A stretch of DNA of 45,187 bases from Deltaproteobacteria bacterium. Lineage in GTDB: Bacteria; Desulfobacterota; Syntrophia; Syntrophales; UBA6807. The DNA lies in contig DSDU01000096.1 of NCBI GenBank assembly GCA_011056835.1, positions 1 to 45,187 of the forward strand. Reading direction: 5' to 3'. Both the position numbers and the translations under genes were made by a program. The notes below the pieces were generated by a model. The model saw only the letters and a program-made list of their open reading frames with translations, was not told the DNA's origin and did no database searches. Positions 18,348 through 26,678 of this stretch are shown here, piece after piece (the first letter of the stretch is position 1; each line of letters starts with the position of its first letter).

Positions 18348-18668
18348 CTATTCATCCAATATCTCGTTACACTTTCTGCAGACACGAACCTTTTTCTTAT
18401 CTTCCAATACCTTAAAACCAACCCGAACACCTGTATTACACTTATTGCACAGCACCATCACATTCGAAATGTGAACGGACCCTTCTTTTTCAACCACTCC
18501 ACCTTTGCCCCTTGCATCGGGTCTTTGATGTCTTTTGACGACGTGCAGTTTCTCGATGACAACGCGATCTCTCTCTTTTACAACTGATAAAACCTTGCCG
18601 GTTTTCCCTTTTTCCTTACCGGCAGTTACCTGAACCATATCTCCTTTTTTTATATGCATTTCCCGCAT
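18348..18668 (-). CDS. rplX: 50S ribosomal protein L24 (uL24) with C-terminal zinc ribbon
   Basis: Assembly-initiator protein at the tunnel exit. The KOW motif ([20 protein letters not shown]) opens the 106-residue product. The C-terminal part contains two CxxC pairs (CNKC and CRKC) separated by about 20 residues, a probable zinc ribbon absent from E. coli L24 but present in some other bacteria. ATG 18668 has GAGG about 8 bases upstream. Confidence 0.96.
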   Translation of the reverse strand: MREMHIKKGDMVQVTAGKEKGKTGKVLSVVKERDRVVIEKLHVVKRHQRPDARGKGGVVEKEGSVHISNVMVLCNKCNTGVRVGFKVLEDKKKVRVCRKCNEILDE

Positions 18669-18706
18669 TTTTATATCCTCAACTTACTATAAACCACGAT
18701 ATAATA

Positions 18707-19075
18707 TTAAATAACCTCAGGAGCCAGCGATACTATTTTCATAAAACGTCGTGCCCGCAACTCCCGCGCAACCGGCCCGAAGATTCTGGTTCCGATTGGC
18801 TCACCTGCATCATTTATGAGCACAGCGGCGTTATCATCAAATCTTAGACTTGAACCGTCATCCCGACCGATTTCTTTCCTAGTCCTCACAACGACGGCCT
18901 TCATTACATCCCCCTTTTTAACCTTCGAATTGGGAATAGCCTCTTTGACGGAAACAATGATAATGTCACCAATCGAAGCATATCTTCTTCTGCTCCCACC
19001 CAGCACTTTTATACAAGCTACTTTTTTAGCGCCTGAGTTATCTGCAACGCTCAACCTAGTCTGCATCTGTATCAT
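18707..19075 (-). CDS. rplN: 50S ribosomal protein L14 (uL14)
   Basis: Large-subunit interface protein. The 122-residue length and the start [18 protein letters not shown] are invariant family features; [11 protein letters not shown] is near the C-terminus. First gene of the classical spc order, 38 bases ahead of rplX and 49 after rpsQ. Confidence 0.98.
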   Translation of the reverse strand: MIQMQTRLSVADNSGAKKVACIKVLGGSRRRYASIGDIIIVSVKEAIPNSKVKKGDVMKAVVVRTRKEIGRDDGSSLRFDDNAAVLINDAGEPIGTRIFGPVARELRARRFMKIVSLAPEVI

Positions 19076-19124
19076 AATTCACCCCAAAACATACCCATCA
19101 CACACAGCTATCAACGAATTTCTA

Positions 19125-19382
19125 TTATTTCACCCGCTCAAGAATTTCCCGAACCTGCCATCGCTTCTCTTTGCTCAGAGGACGTGATTCAACAATCAGC
19201 ACCGTATCACCAATATTGCACCCGTTGTTTTCATCATGGGCTTTGTATTTCTTATGTTGTCTTAAATATTTATGGAATTTGGGATGCTTAACCAATCTTT
19301 CCGTCAAAACAACAACTGTTTTATCCATTTTATTACTCACAACAACGCCCTGAATGGTTCTTTTGTTACCCCTCGTCTCCAT
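19125..19382 (-). CDS. rpsQ: 30S ribosomal protein S17 (uS17)
   Basis: OB-fold 16S rRNA binder of the small-subunit body. The 85-residue product has [14 protein letters not shown] and [18 protein letters not shown], the S17 signature. Its ATG is only 3 bases after the rpmC stop (TAG-GGT-ATG), so translation is probably coupled. Confidence 0.97.
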   Translation of the reverse strand: METRGNKRTIQGVVVSNKMDKTVVVLTERLVKHPKFHKYLRQHKKYKAHDENNGCNIGDTVLIVESRPLSKEKRWQVREILERVK

Positions 19383-19385
19383 ACC

Positions 19386-19580
19386 CTACTTGCCATCCTC
19401 CTTTTCACTCAGAACGGTCTTTATGCGTGCAATATCTTTTCTAACTTGTTTCAATGCAGACGTGGAGTCCAGTTGCCCTGTCGCGTGTCTGAAACGGAGC
19501 TTGAAAAGTTCCTCAGTAAGATTTTTCTCTTTTTCTTTTAACTCCTCACTACCGAGGTCACGTATCTCTTTAATCTTCAT
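19386..19580 (-). CDS. rpmC: 50S ribosomal protein L29 (uL29)
   Basis: Small helical protein at the tunnel exit. The 64-residue product includes [29 protein letters not shown], here cited as [10 protein letters not shown] and [10 protein letters not shown] blocks. ATG 19580 has GGGAG about 8 bases upstream; the TTG just before it is less likely. It overlaps the end of rplP by 11 bases. Confidence 0.95.
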   Translation of the reverse strand: MKIKEIRDLGSEELKEKEKNLTEELFKLRFRHATGQLDSTSALKQVRKDIARIKTVLSEKEDGK

Positions 19581-19992
19581 CAAAAATCTCCCTTGTCAGA
19601 AACTTTGTTTTTAGCGGAAGCTTATGAGCTGCCAATCGGCATGCTTCTCGCGCCATCTCCTTGGATACACCTTCGATTTCATAAAGGACACGGCCCGGTT
19701 TCACGACGGCAACCCACTCTTCAGGAGATCCTTTTCCCTTGCCCATTCTGGTTTCCGCAGGTTTCTTTGTTACTGATTTATGAGGAAATATCCTGATCCA
19801 TATCTTTCCGCCACGCCTTACATGGCGGGTCATGGCAATACGAGCGGATTCAATTTGTCTCGCTGTAATTCTACCGCACTCGAGAGCCTGAATACCGAAT
19901 TGCCCAAACTCAATTTTGTCACCGCCCTTTGATTTTCCACTCATGCGGCCTTTTTGTATTTTTCTATACTTTATTCTCTTTGGAGCTAACAT
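19570..19992 (-). CDS. rplP: 50S ribosomal protein L16 (uL16)
   Basis: Late-assembly large-subunit protein that positions the A-site tRNA. The 140-residue product begins [17 protein letters not shown] and has the conserved [20 protein letters not shown] region. Follows rpsC by 35 bases and overlaps rpmC by 11. Confidence 0.98.
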   Translation of the reverse strand: MLAPKRIKYRKIQKGRMSGKSKGGDKIEFGQFGIQALECGRITARQIESARIAMTRHVRRGGKIWIRIFPHKSVTKKPAETRMGKGKGSPEEWVAVVKPGRVLYEIEGVSKEMAREACRLAAHKLPLKTKFLTREIFDED

Positions 19993-20027
19993 ATCGTTTA
20001 TCCCGCTTTAGAAACAATCAATTATTT

Positions 20028-20675
20028 TTAAACAGCCATCTCTTTTCTGTCCGGCAATATCTCACCGTGGAATATCAGCACTTTGATGCCGATTACACCG
20101 TAGGTTGTTCTTGCCTCGGCAAAACCATAATCAATATCAGCCCGTAAGGTATGGAGAGGAACACGTCCCTCCCGGTACCACTCTCGCCGCGCCATCTCCG
20201 CACCGCCAAGCCTCCCTGCGCAGGCCACCCTGATCCCCTGTGCACCAAATTTGAGAGCAGATGTAACGCTTCGTTTCATTGCCCGCCTGAACGCAACCCT
20301 TCTTTCAAGCTGGAGGGCAACATTTTCAGCAACGAGCTGCGCATCTACCTCTGGTTTCCGCACTTCCAATATATTGATAATGACTTCACCCGTCATTATC
20401 TGTTCGAGCTCTTTTTTCAGTTTCTCGATTTCAGCACCTTTTCGTCCGATAATGATTCCCGGACGGGCCACGCGCATGTTTATCTTGGCCTTATCTGCGG
20501 CGCGCTCAATTTCAATCTTTGAAATACCGGCGTGATAAAATTTATCTTTTAAATATCTTTTAATTTTAAGATCTTCGTGAAGGACCTGGCTATAGTTTTT
20601 CTCCGCAAACCATTGGGAGTCCCATGTTTTAACAATTCCTAACCTCAGCCCGATCGGGTTAACCTTTTGCCCCAA
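20028..20675 (-). CDS. rpsC: 30S ribosomal protein S3 (uS3)
   Basis: Small-subunit head protein at the mRNA entry with helicase function. The 215-residue product begins [13 protein letters not shown]. It has a KH-type region ([20 protein letters not shown]) and a C-terminal block ([25 protein letters not shown], cited in part). It starts at TTG 20675, fixed by the conserved N-terminus and a GGAGGTG ribosome binding site just upstream. Confidence 0.98.
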   Translation of the reverse strand: MGQKVNPIGLRLGIVKTWDSQWFAEKNYSQVLHEDLKIKRYLKDKFYHAGISKIEIERAADKAKINMRVARPGIIIGRKGAEIEKLKKELEQIMTGEVIINILEVRKPEVDAQLVAENVALQLERRVAFRRAMKRSVTSALKFGAQGIRVACAGRLGGAEMARREWYREGRVPLHTLRADIDYGFAEARTTYGVIGIKVLIFHGEILPDRKEMAV

Positions 20676-20693
20676 GCTTCACCTCCTGCTTCT

Positions 20694-21026
20694 CTATTGC
20701 TCACCAAGTATTATTGTAATATGACTCATTTTCTTTCGTATGGGCGCGACTCTCCCCTGCGCACGAGCCCGCCACCGTCTCATCGTAGGCCCTTGACCGA
20801 CATACGTTTCCTTTACATAGAGAATATTTTCGTCGATATTCGGATTCTGGGTTGCATTTGCGACCGCAGATTTCAATATTTTCTTTACAATACCAGCCGC
20901 CTTTTTCGGTGTAAACGTCAAGATACGATCCGCATCTTCGACTTTCTTTCCCCGAATCATATCAACAACCAACCTCACCTTTTGCGGTGAAATGCGAACA
21001 TATTTTGCAACAGCTCTTGTTTCCAT
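20694..21026 (-). CDS. rplV: 50S ribosomal protein L22 (uL22)
   Basis: Tunnel-lining protein of the large subunit. The 110-residue product starts METRAVAKYVRISPQKVRL, the conserved N-terminus, and ends in the RRWRARAQGRV...HITIILGE extension that forms the tunnel hairpin. I place the start at ATG 21026 on family grounds (GAGAG just upstream); ATG 21047 would add seven poorly conserved residues. Confidence 0.96.
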   Translation of the reverse strand: METRAVAKYVRISPQKVRLVVDMIRGKKVEDADRILTFTPKKAAGIVKKILKSAVANATQNPNIDENILYVKETYVGQGPTMRRWRARAQGRVAPIRKKMSHITIILGEQ

Positions 21027-21062
21027 ATCTCTCAAAACCCCGAGCATCAATTTTTCTACTGT

Positions 21063-21347
21063 TTATCGCCTCTTCATCCGCGATTTTCTGTCGCCTGCAT
21101 GACTGTAAAAGGTCCTTGTCGGGGCAAATTCGCCGAGTTTGTGCCCGACCATATTCTCGGTAACAAAGACGGGAATGAATTTCCTTCCGTTATGAACGGC
21201 AAATGTATGCCCCACAAATTCCGGCGTTATGGTCGAACGACGAGACCACGTTTTTATCACAGCCCTGCTACTCGTTTCTTCAGCCTTTTGAACCTTAGTG
21301 AGCAGATGGTCGTCTACAAACGGACCCTTTTTGATTGATCGTGCCAC
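21063..21347 (-). CDS. rpsS: 30S ribosomal protein S19 (uS19)
   Basis: Small-subunit head protein near the A site. The 94-residue product begins [16 protein letters not shown] and contains [18 protein letters not shown]. It starts at GTG 21347, three bases after the rplB stop, so it is probably translated by coupling to rplB. Confidence 0.97.
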   Translation of the reverse strand: MARSIKKGPFVDDHLLTKVQKAEETSSRAVIKTWSRRSTITPEFVGHTFAVHNGRKFIPVFVTENMVGHKLGEFAPTRTFYSHAGDRKSRMKRR

Positions 21348-21350
21348 CCT

Positions 21351-22172
21351 TTAACCTCTTCTCTTTACTATATATTTATCGGAATTTTTGTTTTTTCTCG
21401 TTTTATAACCCTTCGTCGGTACACCCCATGGCGTACAGGGATGACGTCCGCCCGAAGACTTTCCTTCGCCTCCACCCATGGGATGATCAATCGGATTCAT
21501 GGCAACTCCGCGCACCTTTGATCGCCTTCCGAGCCATCTCGTTCGTCCAGCCTTGCCGACGCTGATATTCTCATGCTCTATATTCCCGACCTGTCCGATG
21601 GTTGCCCGGCATTCAACATGCACCTTCCGGACTTCCCCCGATGGGAGACGAACCTGCGCATACGATCCTTCCTTCGCCATAAGCTGTGCATACGAACCGG
21701 CGCTTCGTATCAACTGTCCGCCCTTACCGATTTTCAGCTCAATATTATGAATCTGAGATCCCAGTGGTATATTTTTCAACGGCATTGCATTACCCGGCTT
21801 GATATCAGCGCGTTCGCCACTGATAACTGAAGCCCCCACTGTCAACCCCACGGGCCACAAGATATATCGCTTTTCACCATCAGGATAGTGAAGAAGAGCA
21901 ATTCTAGCAGATCGATTCGGATCATATTCGATGGAAGCCACCTTTGCCGGTATATCAGTTTTTTCTCGCTTGAAGTCTATGACTCTGTAACGTCGCTTGT
22001 GACCTCCGCCAATGTGCCTGCTCGTTATTCGCCCTCGATTATTCCGTCCGCCCGATTTCTTCAGTGGTCGCAAAAGACTCTTCTCAGGCTCCATAGACGT
22101 AATTTCATCATACGTCAGATAACTCTGATACCGACGACTTGGTGACGTTGGTTTAAAAAATTTAACAGCCAT
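21351..22172 (-). CDS. rplB: 50S ribosomal protein L2 (uL2)
   Basis: Largest core protein of the large subunit, needed for peptidyl transfer and subunit joining. The 273-residue product has the conserved C-terminal segment [20 protein letters not shown] with the essential histidine, and N-terminal [15 protein letters not shown]-like sequence. Between rplW (27 bases) and rpsS. Confidence 0.98.
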   Translation of the reverse strand: MAVKFFKPTSPSRRYQSYLTYDEITSMEPEKSLLRPLKKSGGRNNRGRITSRHIGGGHKRRYRVIDFKREKTDIPAKVASIEYDPNRSARIALLHYPDGEKRYILWPVGLTVGASVISGERADIKPGNAMPLKNIPLGSQIHNIELKIGKGGQLIRSAGSYAQLMAKEGSYAQVRLPSGEVRKVHVECRATIGQVGNIEHENISVGKAGRTRWLGRRSKVRGVAMNPIDHPMGGGEGKSSGGRHPCTPWGVPTKGYKTRKNKNSDKYIVKRRG

Positions 22173-22199
22173 TCCTATCGTGCCCTTCTCTCGTTGCGT

Positions 22200-22487
22200 T
22201 TATACTTGACCAAATATTTCTATTGTATTTCCCGGTGCGAGCGTGATCACTGCCTTTTTCCAGTCTCTCCTCCTACCCATGATTCGCCCAAGACGTTTTT
22301 TCTTTCCTCTTATATTAATCGTCCGCACATCCACGACTTTTACCTTGAAAATCTTCTCAATGGAATTTCGTATGTCGACTTTCGTGGCTTTGCGATCAAC
22401 TTCGAAGAAATATTTATTCTCCTCATCCCTCGCAACAGTCGTCTTCTCAGTTACAATCGGCCGCTTAATGACGGAATACATTTCCAT
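22200..22487 (-). CDS. rplW: 50S ribosomal protein L23 (uL23)
   Basis: Tunnel-exit protein that docks trigger factor and SRP. The 95-residue product begins MEMYSVIKRPIVTEKTT and has the GKKKRLGRIMGRRRDWKKAVI segment, cited as GKKKRLG and DWKKAVI blocks. Its ATG overlaps the rplD stop by one base (TAATG), a direct sign of translational coupling. Confidence 0.97.
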   Translation of the reverse strand: MEMYSVIKRPIVTEKTTVARDEENKYFFEVDRKATKVDIRNSIEKIFKVKVVDVRTINIRGKKKRLGRIMGRRRDWKKAVITLAPGNTIEIFGQV

Positions 22488-23110
22488 TATGACAACAAAG
22501 CCCTTTCTATCATTTTTACCGATGGTTCCAGAAGAACAAGATTATCATATTTCAAGATGTCATAGACATTGATACCTTCCGAAAGCATCATTTTTACATC
22601 CTTTATATTGCGCGATGATTTTTGAAGCTCCGGGTTCGCCTTGTCAATAACGAACAGAACACTCTTCATGTCAAACCTGTCGAGCACTTCCTTGAATTTC
22701 TTCGTTTTTATCTCTTCCAATTGAAAATCATTAAGGACAAGCATCTTATCCTTCTGAACCTTGAGCGTTAAAGCGGATTTAATTGCCGCTTTTCTTACCT
22801 TTTTTGTTATTTTAAATGAATAATCCCGCGGTTGTGGTCCAAACACGATACCACCGCCCCTCCAGATTGGGGAGCGTATCGTACCAACTCTGGCTCTACC
22901 CGTCCCTTTCTGCCGCCAGGGCTTCTTTCCACCGCCGCTGACATCACTCCTGCCCTTCGTGGACGCTGTCCCCTGCCGTCTCGACGCCAACTGCATACGG
23001 ACAACATCATAAATTAAATGTTCCTTTACGGGCACAGCGAATACGGAATCATCCAGTTCCAGCTCGGACACCTTATTTTTCTCAATATCATAGACGTTTA
23101 CAATGGCCAT
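22487..23110 (-). CDS. rplD: 50S ribosomal protein L4 (uL4)
   Basis: Tunnel-lining protein; in E. coli it also represses the S10 operon by transcription attenuation and translation block. The 207-residue product contains the tunnel loop region GGGKKPWRQKGTGRARVGT. I chose ATG 23110 (MAIVNVYDIEKNKV) on family alignment; the GTG at 23119 would add three residues. It overlaps rplW by one base. The rpsJ-rplC terminator upstream is a candidate target for L4 feedback, which is an inference. Confidence 0.97.
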   Translation of the reverse strand: MAIVNVYDIEKNKVSELELDDSVFAVPVKEHLIYDVVRMQLASRRQGTASTKGRSDVSGGGKKPWRQKGTGRARVGTIRSPIWRGGGIVFGPQPRDYSFKITKKVRKAAIKSALTLKVQKDKMLVLNDFQLEEIKTKKFKEVLDRFDMKSVLFVIDKANPELQKSSRNIKDVKMMLSEGINVYDILKYDNLVLLEPSVKMIERALLS

Positions 23111-23128
23111 TTCTCTCACTCAAAACCT

Positions 23129-23761
23129 TTATCTGTATTTCACAGCATTTTTAATAACAACGAAGCCATTTTTCGCACCGGGGACCGCACCCCTGACCAA
23201 TATGATATTCTTATCAGGTTTGATACCGACCACAACGAGGTTCTGCACCGTGTGCCGTTTGCTGCCCATCTGTCCCGGTAATCTTGTTCCCTTAAACACA
23301 CGAGATGGATCAGCACTGGCTCCAATCGATCCGGGAGCCCTGTGAAACATTGACCCGTGAGTCGCTCTGCCGCCATGAAAGCCGTGTCTCTTGATAACCC
23401 CTGCATAGCCCCGACCTTTGGTTGTTCCAACCACATCAATATGATCACCGATTGCGAACATATCAGCCTTCAGTTCCTGTCCCACTTCATACCGATCGGG
23501 CGAATCTGTAAGGAATTCCTTCATATATCGGAAATATCCTTTCCCTGCCTTATCCTGGTGACCCTTGATCGGTTTTGTAACCTTCTTATCCTTTATTCGA
23601 CCGAAACCCATCTGGATGGCATCATATCCATCCCTTTCCTTCGTTTTCTTCTGAATGACAAAGCATGGGCCGGCCTCCAAAACGGTCACAGGAACGGCAT
23701 CACCATCATCCCAGAATATTTGGGTCATACCCAATTTTTTCCCTAATAATCCCTTTTCCAT
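23129..23761 (-). CDS. rplC: 50S ribosomal protein L3 (uL3)
   Basis: Early-assembly large-subunit protein reaching the peptidyl transferase centre. The 210-residue product has KGLLGKKLGMTQIF at the start and the conserved loop RATHGSMFHRAPGSIG with GRRLPGQMG-like sequence (here GTRLPGQMG). It begins 94 bases after rpsJ, a gap occupied by an intrinsic terminator. Confidence 0.98.
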   Translation of the reverse strand: MEKGLLGKKLGMTQIFWDDGDAVPVTVLEAGPCFVIQKKTKERDGYDAIQMGFGRIKDKKVTKPIKGHQDKAGKGYFRYMKEFLTDSPDRYEVGQELKADMFAIGDHIDVVGTTKGRGYAGVIKRHGFHGGRATHGSMFHRAPGSIGASADPSRVFKGTRLPGQMGSKRHTVQNLVVVGIKPDKNIILVRGAVPGAKNGFVVIKNAVKYR

Positions 23762-23801
23762 TGTCAGTACAGTCTCTTCTCAATCGGTTTTTATTTTGGA
23801 T

Positions 23802-23839
23802 AAAAAAGAGGAGATGGATCGCAGACAGAAGCCATCTCC
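23802..23839 (-). terminator. Intrinsic terminator/attenuator between rpsJ and rplC
   Basis: On the minus strand, GGAGATGG and CCATCTCC form a perfect 8-base-pair stem around a 14-base loop, followed by TC and six T residues. It starts 16 bases after the rpsJ stop and lies upstream of ten or more essential ribosomal genes, so it must be partial or regulated. No convincing new promoter is visible in the 40 bases before rplC. Confidence 0.75.
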
Positions 23840-23855
23840 CCGGCCCAAATCGTAA

Positions 23856-24164
23856 CTATAACTTGATCTCAACATCGACACCGGCTGAAAGATCGAGTTT
23901 CATTAATGTGTCAACAGTCGCCTGAGTCGGTTCTATTATATCTATAAGTCTCTTATGTGTTCTAATTTCAAACTGCTCTCTCGATTTCTTATCAACATGA
24001 GGTGACCTGTTGACACAAAACTTGTTGATTGTGGTGGGCAGAGGTATCGGCCCCGCAACGCGGGCACCTGTCCGCTTCGCTGTTTCAACAATGTCCTGCG
24101 CGGAACGATCCAACAGCTTGTGATCATATGCCTTCAATCTGATTCTAATCTTCTGATTTTCCAT
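23856..24164 (-). CDS. rpsJ: 30S ribosomal protein S10 (uS10, NusE)
   Basis: Small-subunit head protein that also binds NusB/NusG in antitermination. The 102-residue product begins [19 protein letters not shown] and contains [19 protein letters not shown]. Only 16 bases separate it from tuf, so it belongs transcriptionally to the str unit; the S10 operon proper is set off by the terminator that follows. Confidence 0.98.
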   Translation of the reverse strand: MENQKIRIRLKAYDHKLLDRSAQDIVETAKRTGARVAGPIPLPTTINKFCVNRSPHVDKKSREQFEIRTHKRLIDIIEPTQATVDTLMKLDLSAGVDVEIKL

Positions 24165-24180
24165 AGTTCCCGGTTATCCG

Positions 24181-25374
24181 CTACTCTATAATTTCACTTA
24201 CGACTCCGGCGCCCACCGTTCTGCCGCCTTCACGAATAGCGAACCGCAACTGTTCCTCCATGGCGATAGGAGTAATCAACTCGGCCCGTATCTCGACATT
24301 GTCACCAGGCATAACCATTTCAACGCCCTCCGGCAATGTTGCAACACCCGTAACGTCAGTTGTCCTGAAGTAAAACTGGGGACGATAACCTGAGAAGAAC
24401 GGCGTATGTCGCCCTCCCTCTTCTTTAGTCAACACATACACCTGAGCCTTGAACTTCGTGTGCGGCGTGATTGACCCTGGCTTCGCAACGACCTGCCCTC
24501 TCTCAACTTCATCACGCTTCGTGCCTCTCAGGAGGACGCCTATGTCGTCACCGGCTCTTCCTTCATCGAGAGTCTTACGGAACATTTCAACACCGGTACA
24601 TACCGTCTTGAATGTAGGCCTGATTCCTATTACCTCGACTTCCTCACCGGTTCTGATTATTCCACGATCAACCCGGCCCGTAACAACAGTACCACGGCCC
24701 GAAATACTGAACACATCACCCACTGGCATGAGGAACGGCTTATCGAGATCCCGCGGCGGCTCGGGTATATAATTATCGACTGCGGTCATGAGTTCCCAGA
24801 TGCTCTTAACATCTTCCGAATTTGCGTCATCGCTTTCAAGAGCTTTCAGGGCGGATCCTCGAATAATCGGTATGTCGTCTCCCGGAAAATTATACTCTGT
24901 CAAAAGTTCCCGAACTTCCAACTCGACCAGATCTAGCAATTCCGGATCATCTACCAAATCAACCTTATTCAGATACACCACGATATAGGGAACCTGAACC
25001 TGTCTTGCCAGGAGGATGTGTTCGCGCGTCTGGGGCATAGGACCATCGGACGCGGCCACGACAAGAATCGTACCGTCCATGTGGGCGGCTCCCGATATCA
25101 TATTCTTAATATAGTCGGCATGGCCGGGGCAATCAACATGGGCGTAGTGCCGTTTGTCGGTTTCGTACTCTACGTGGGCTATGTTAATCGTAACGCCTCT
25201 TTCCTTCTCTTCGGGCGCACTGTCAATTGCATCGAACGACATATACTGCGCCAACCCTTTGCTCGAGAGATGTTTCGTAATAGCAGAAGTGAGGGTCGTC
25301 TTACCGTGATCCACATGTCCGATCGTTCCGATATTAAGATGCGGCTTCGTCCTTTCAAATTTCTTCCTAGCCAT
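24181..25374 (-). CDS. tuf: Elongation factor Tu
   Basis: GTPase that delivers aminoacyl-tRNA to the ribosome. The P-loop GHVDHGKT is at residues 19-26, followed by DCPGHADY and NKVD. Domain 2 ([17 protein letters not shown]) and domain 3 ([13 protein letters not shown]) are complete, for 397 residues. ATG 25374 has a near-perfect ribosome binding site (AAAGGAGG). It follows rpsG after an unusual 392-base gap; fusA, normally in between, is absent. It is the only complete tuf in the window. Confidence 0.98.
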   Translation of the reverse strand: MARKKFERTKPHLNIGTIGHVDHGKTTLTSAITKHLSSKGLAQYMSFDAIDSAPEEKERGVTINIAHVEYETDKRHYAHVDCPGHADYIKNMISGAAHMDGTILVVAASDGPMPQTREHILLARQVQVPYIVVYLNKVDLVDDPELLDLVELEVRELLTEYNFPGDDIPIIRGSALKALESDDANSEDVKSIWELMTAVDNYIPEPPRDLDKPFLMPVGDVFSISGRGTVVTGRVDRGIIRTGEEVEVIGIRPTFKTVCTGVEMFRKTLDEGRAGDDIGVLLRGTKRDEVERGQVVAKPGSITPHTKFKAQVYVLTKEEGGRHTPFFSGYRPQFYFRTTDVTGVATLPEGVEMVMPGDNVEIRAELITPIAMEEQLRFAIREGGRTVGAGVVSEIIE

Positions 25375-25766
25375 TTTCAATTACCTCCTTTAGTAAAAAA
25401 TGGTTGATTGGTTCGTTCAATTATGTCTTTTAATTTTTTGTTCCAAACGTTCTTCGCGGTTAACTCCCATACCAATGGGCCGTATACAGCATCAAGCTTT
25501 AAGTAATCAAAGTAAACTGCCTTCCTTCCCCTCACCCTGCACCACATTTTTTATATACACGAACATGTAAGCTACTGAAACAGCAAGTTGCACGTGCCTC
25601 CACCGCTTTTAAACCACTGAATCGATTCTGTAAGGAGGGCATGAATAAACCGTCTCCAACAACTCTTTATTTCAATAAGCACAACAGACACAACCCGTCT
25701 CACAAACGGTGCACAGTTCAGCTTTACTCTATCAGTCCATATCGCTGAACCCCATCATCAAGACAG
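25375..25766 (-). other. 392-base gap between rpsG and tuf, where fusA usually sits
   Basis: No long reading frame on either strand and no fusA-like sequence that I can recognise. On the minus strand, a TTGATT and a TATACG about 18 bases apart, roughly 120 bases before tuf, could be a weak promoter. One short ORF reaches into the tuf ribosome binding site (entered separately). I see no strong terminator after rpsG. Confidence 0.5.
25377..25547 (-). CDS. Possible 56-residue small ORF just upstream of tuf
   Basis: ATG 25547 opens 56 codons ending in TGA at 25379-25377, so that the tuf ribosome binding site is read as its last codons. The product ([10 protein letters not shown]..., ending QPFFTKGGN) is basic, has three tryptophans and matches no family I recognise. 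It has no clear ribosome binding site of its own. It may be chance, a remnant, or a small protein coupled to tuf. Low confidence. Confidence 0.2.
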   Translation of the reverse strand: MWCRVRGRKAVYFDYLKLDAVYGPLVWELTAKNVWNKKLKDIIERTNQPFFTKGGN

Positions 25767-26237
25767 CTAGAACCTGTAGTGAGCGAATGCCTTATTAGCC
25801 TCCGCCATTTTGTGTGTATCTTCGCGCTTCTTTACGGCAGATCCTCTGTTATTTGCCGCATCAAGAAACTCCGCCGCCAATTTTTCTCTCATCGTATGCT
25901 CTGAGCGGTTGTTCGCGCTGGCTATGAGCCACCTTATAGCAAGGGCATTTCGCCTTGTAGATGATACTTCCGTAGGTACCTGGTAGGTGGAACCTCCCAC
26001 TCGTCTTGATTTAACTTCCACCACAGGTTTCACATTGTCGAGTGCTCGTTCAAAAACTTGAAGCGGCGAATCCTTGGTTTTTGCTTCTATAATATCAAAG
26101 GCTCCATACATGATCGAATTTGCAACGCTCTTCTTGCCTTTTTTCATTAAATTGTTGATGAACTTCGCCACTTGCGGATTACTGTATTTCGGATCCGGCA
26201 ATACTTCCCTTTTTGCTATTTCCCTTCTTCTCGGCAT
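25767..26237 (-). CDS. rpsG: 30S ribosomal protein S7 (uS7)
   Basis: Nucleates assembly of the small-subunit head; in E. coli also the repressor of the str operon. The 156-residue product begins [18 protein letters not shown] and has the conserved [14 protein letters not shown] and AFAHYRF tail. Follows rpsL by 16 bases. Confidence 0.98.
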   Translation of the reverse strand: MPRRREIAKREVLPDPKYSNPQVAKFINNLMKKGKKSVANSIMYGAFDIIEAKTKDSPLQVFERALDNVKPVVEVKSRRVGGSTYQVPTEVSSTRRNALAIRWLIASANNRSEHTMREKLAAEFLDAANNRGSAVKKREDTHKMAEANKAFAHYRF

Positions 26238-26253
26238 ATACGAACTTCCTTAC

Positions 26254-26625
26254 TTATGCTGGTTTTTTTGTTCCATATTTTGATCGACCGTGTTTTCTAC
26301 CCTGAACGCCCATCGCATCAAGCGTACCTCGAACGATGTGATACCGTACACCGGGGAGATCCTTGACTCTTCCCCCCCTTACAAGCACGACCGAGTGCTC
26401 CTGAAGATTATGACCGATGCCGGGAATATATGACGTAACCTCATAACCACTTGTGAGACGAACTCTTGCTACCTTTCTCAAGGCTGAATTCGGCTTCTTG
26501 GGTGTCGTCGTGTACACCCTGACACACACGCCTCTTCTTTGCGGACACGCCTTCAGAGCAGGTGTTGCCGTTTTCTTTTGTATTCTTTGTCTCCCTTTTC
26601 GAATCAACTGATTTATCGTGGGCAT
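26254..26625 (-). CDS. rpsL: 30S ribosomal protein S12 (uS12)
   Basis: Decoding-site protein that sets fidelity. The 123-residue product has the [12 protein letters not shown] loop with Lys43 and the [13 protein letters not shown] loop with the second lysine, both the wild-type residues whose change gives streptomycin resistance. It begins 53 bases after rpoC, which joins the rpoBC and str clusters into one run. Confidence 0.98.
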   Translation of the reverse strand: MPTINQLIRKGRQRIQKKTATPALKACPQRRGVCVRVYTTTPKKPNSALRKVARVRLTSGYEVTSYIPGIGHNLQEHSVVLVRGGRVKDLPGVRYHIVRGTLDAMGVQGRKHGRSKYGTKKPA

Positions 26626-26678
26626 TATCCCTCCAAAATTATACGAAAACGAATATCAGAAAAAACTCAAGCTAATTA

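Noticed and set aside
25375-25766. A decayed fusA in the rpsG-tuf gap
   Set aside because: I looked for EF-G patterns in the minus frames and found none; the gap is far shorter than a gene and shows no recognisable fragment.
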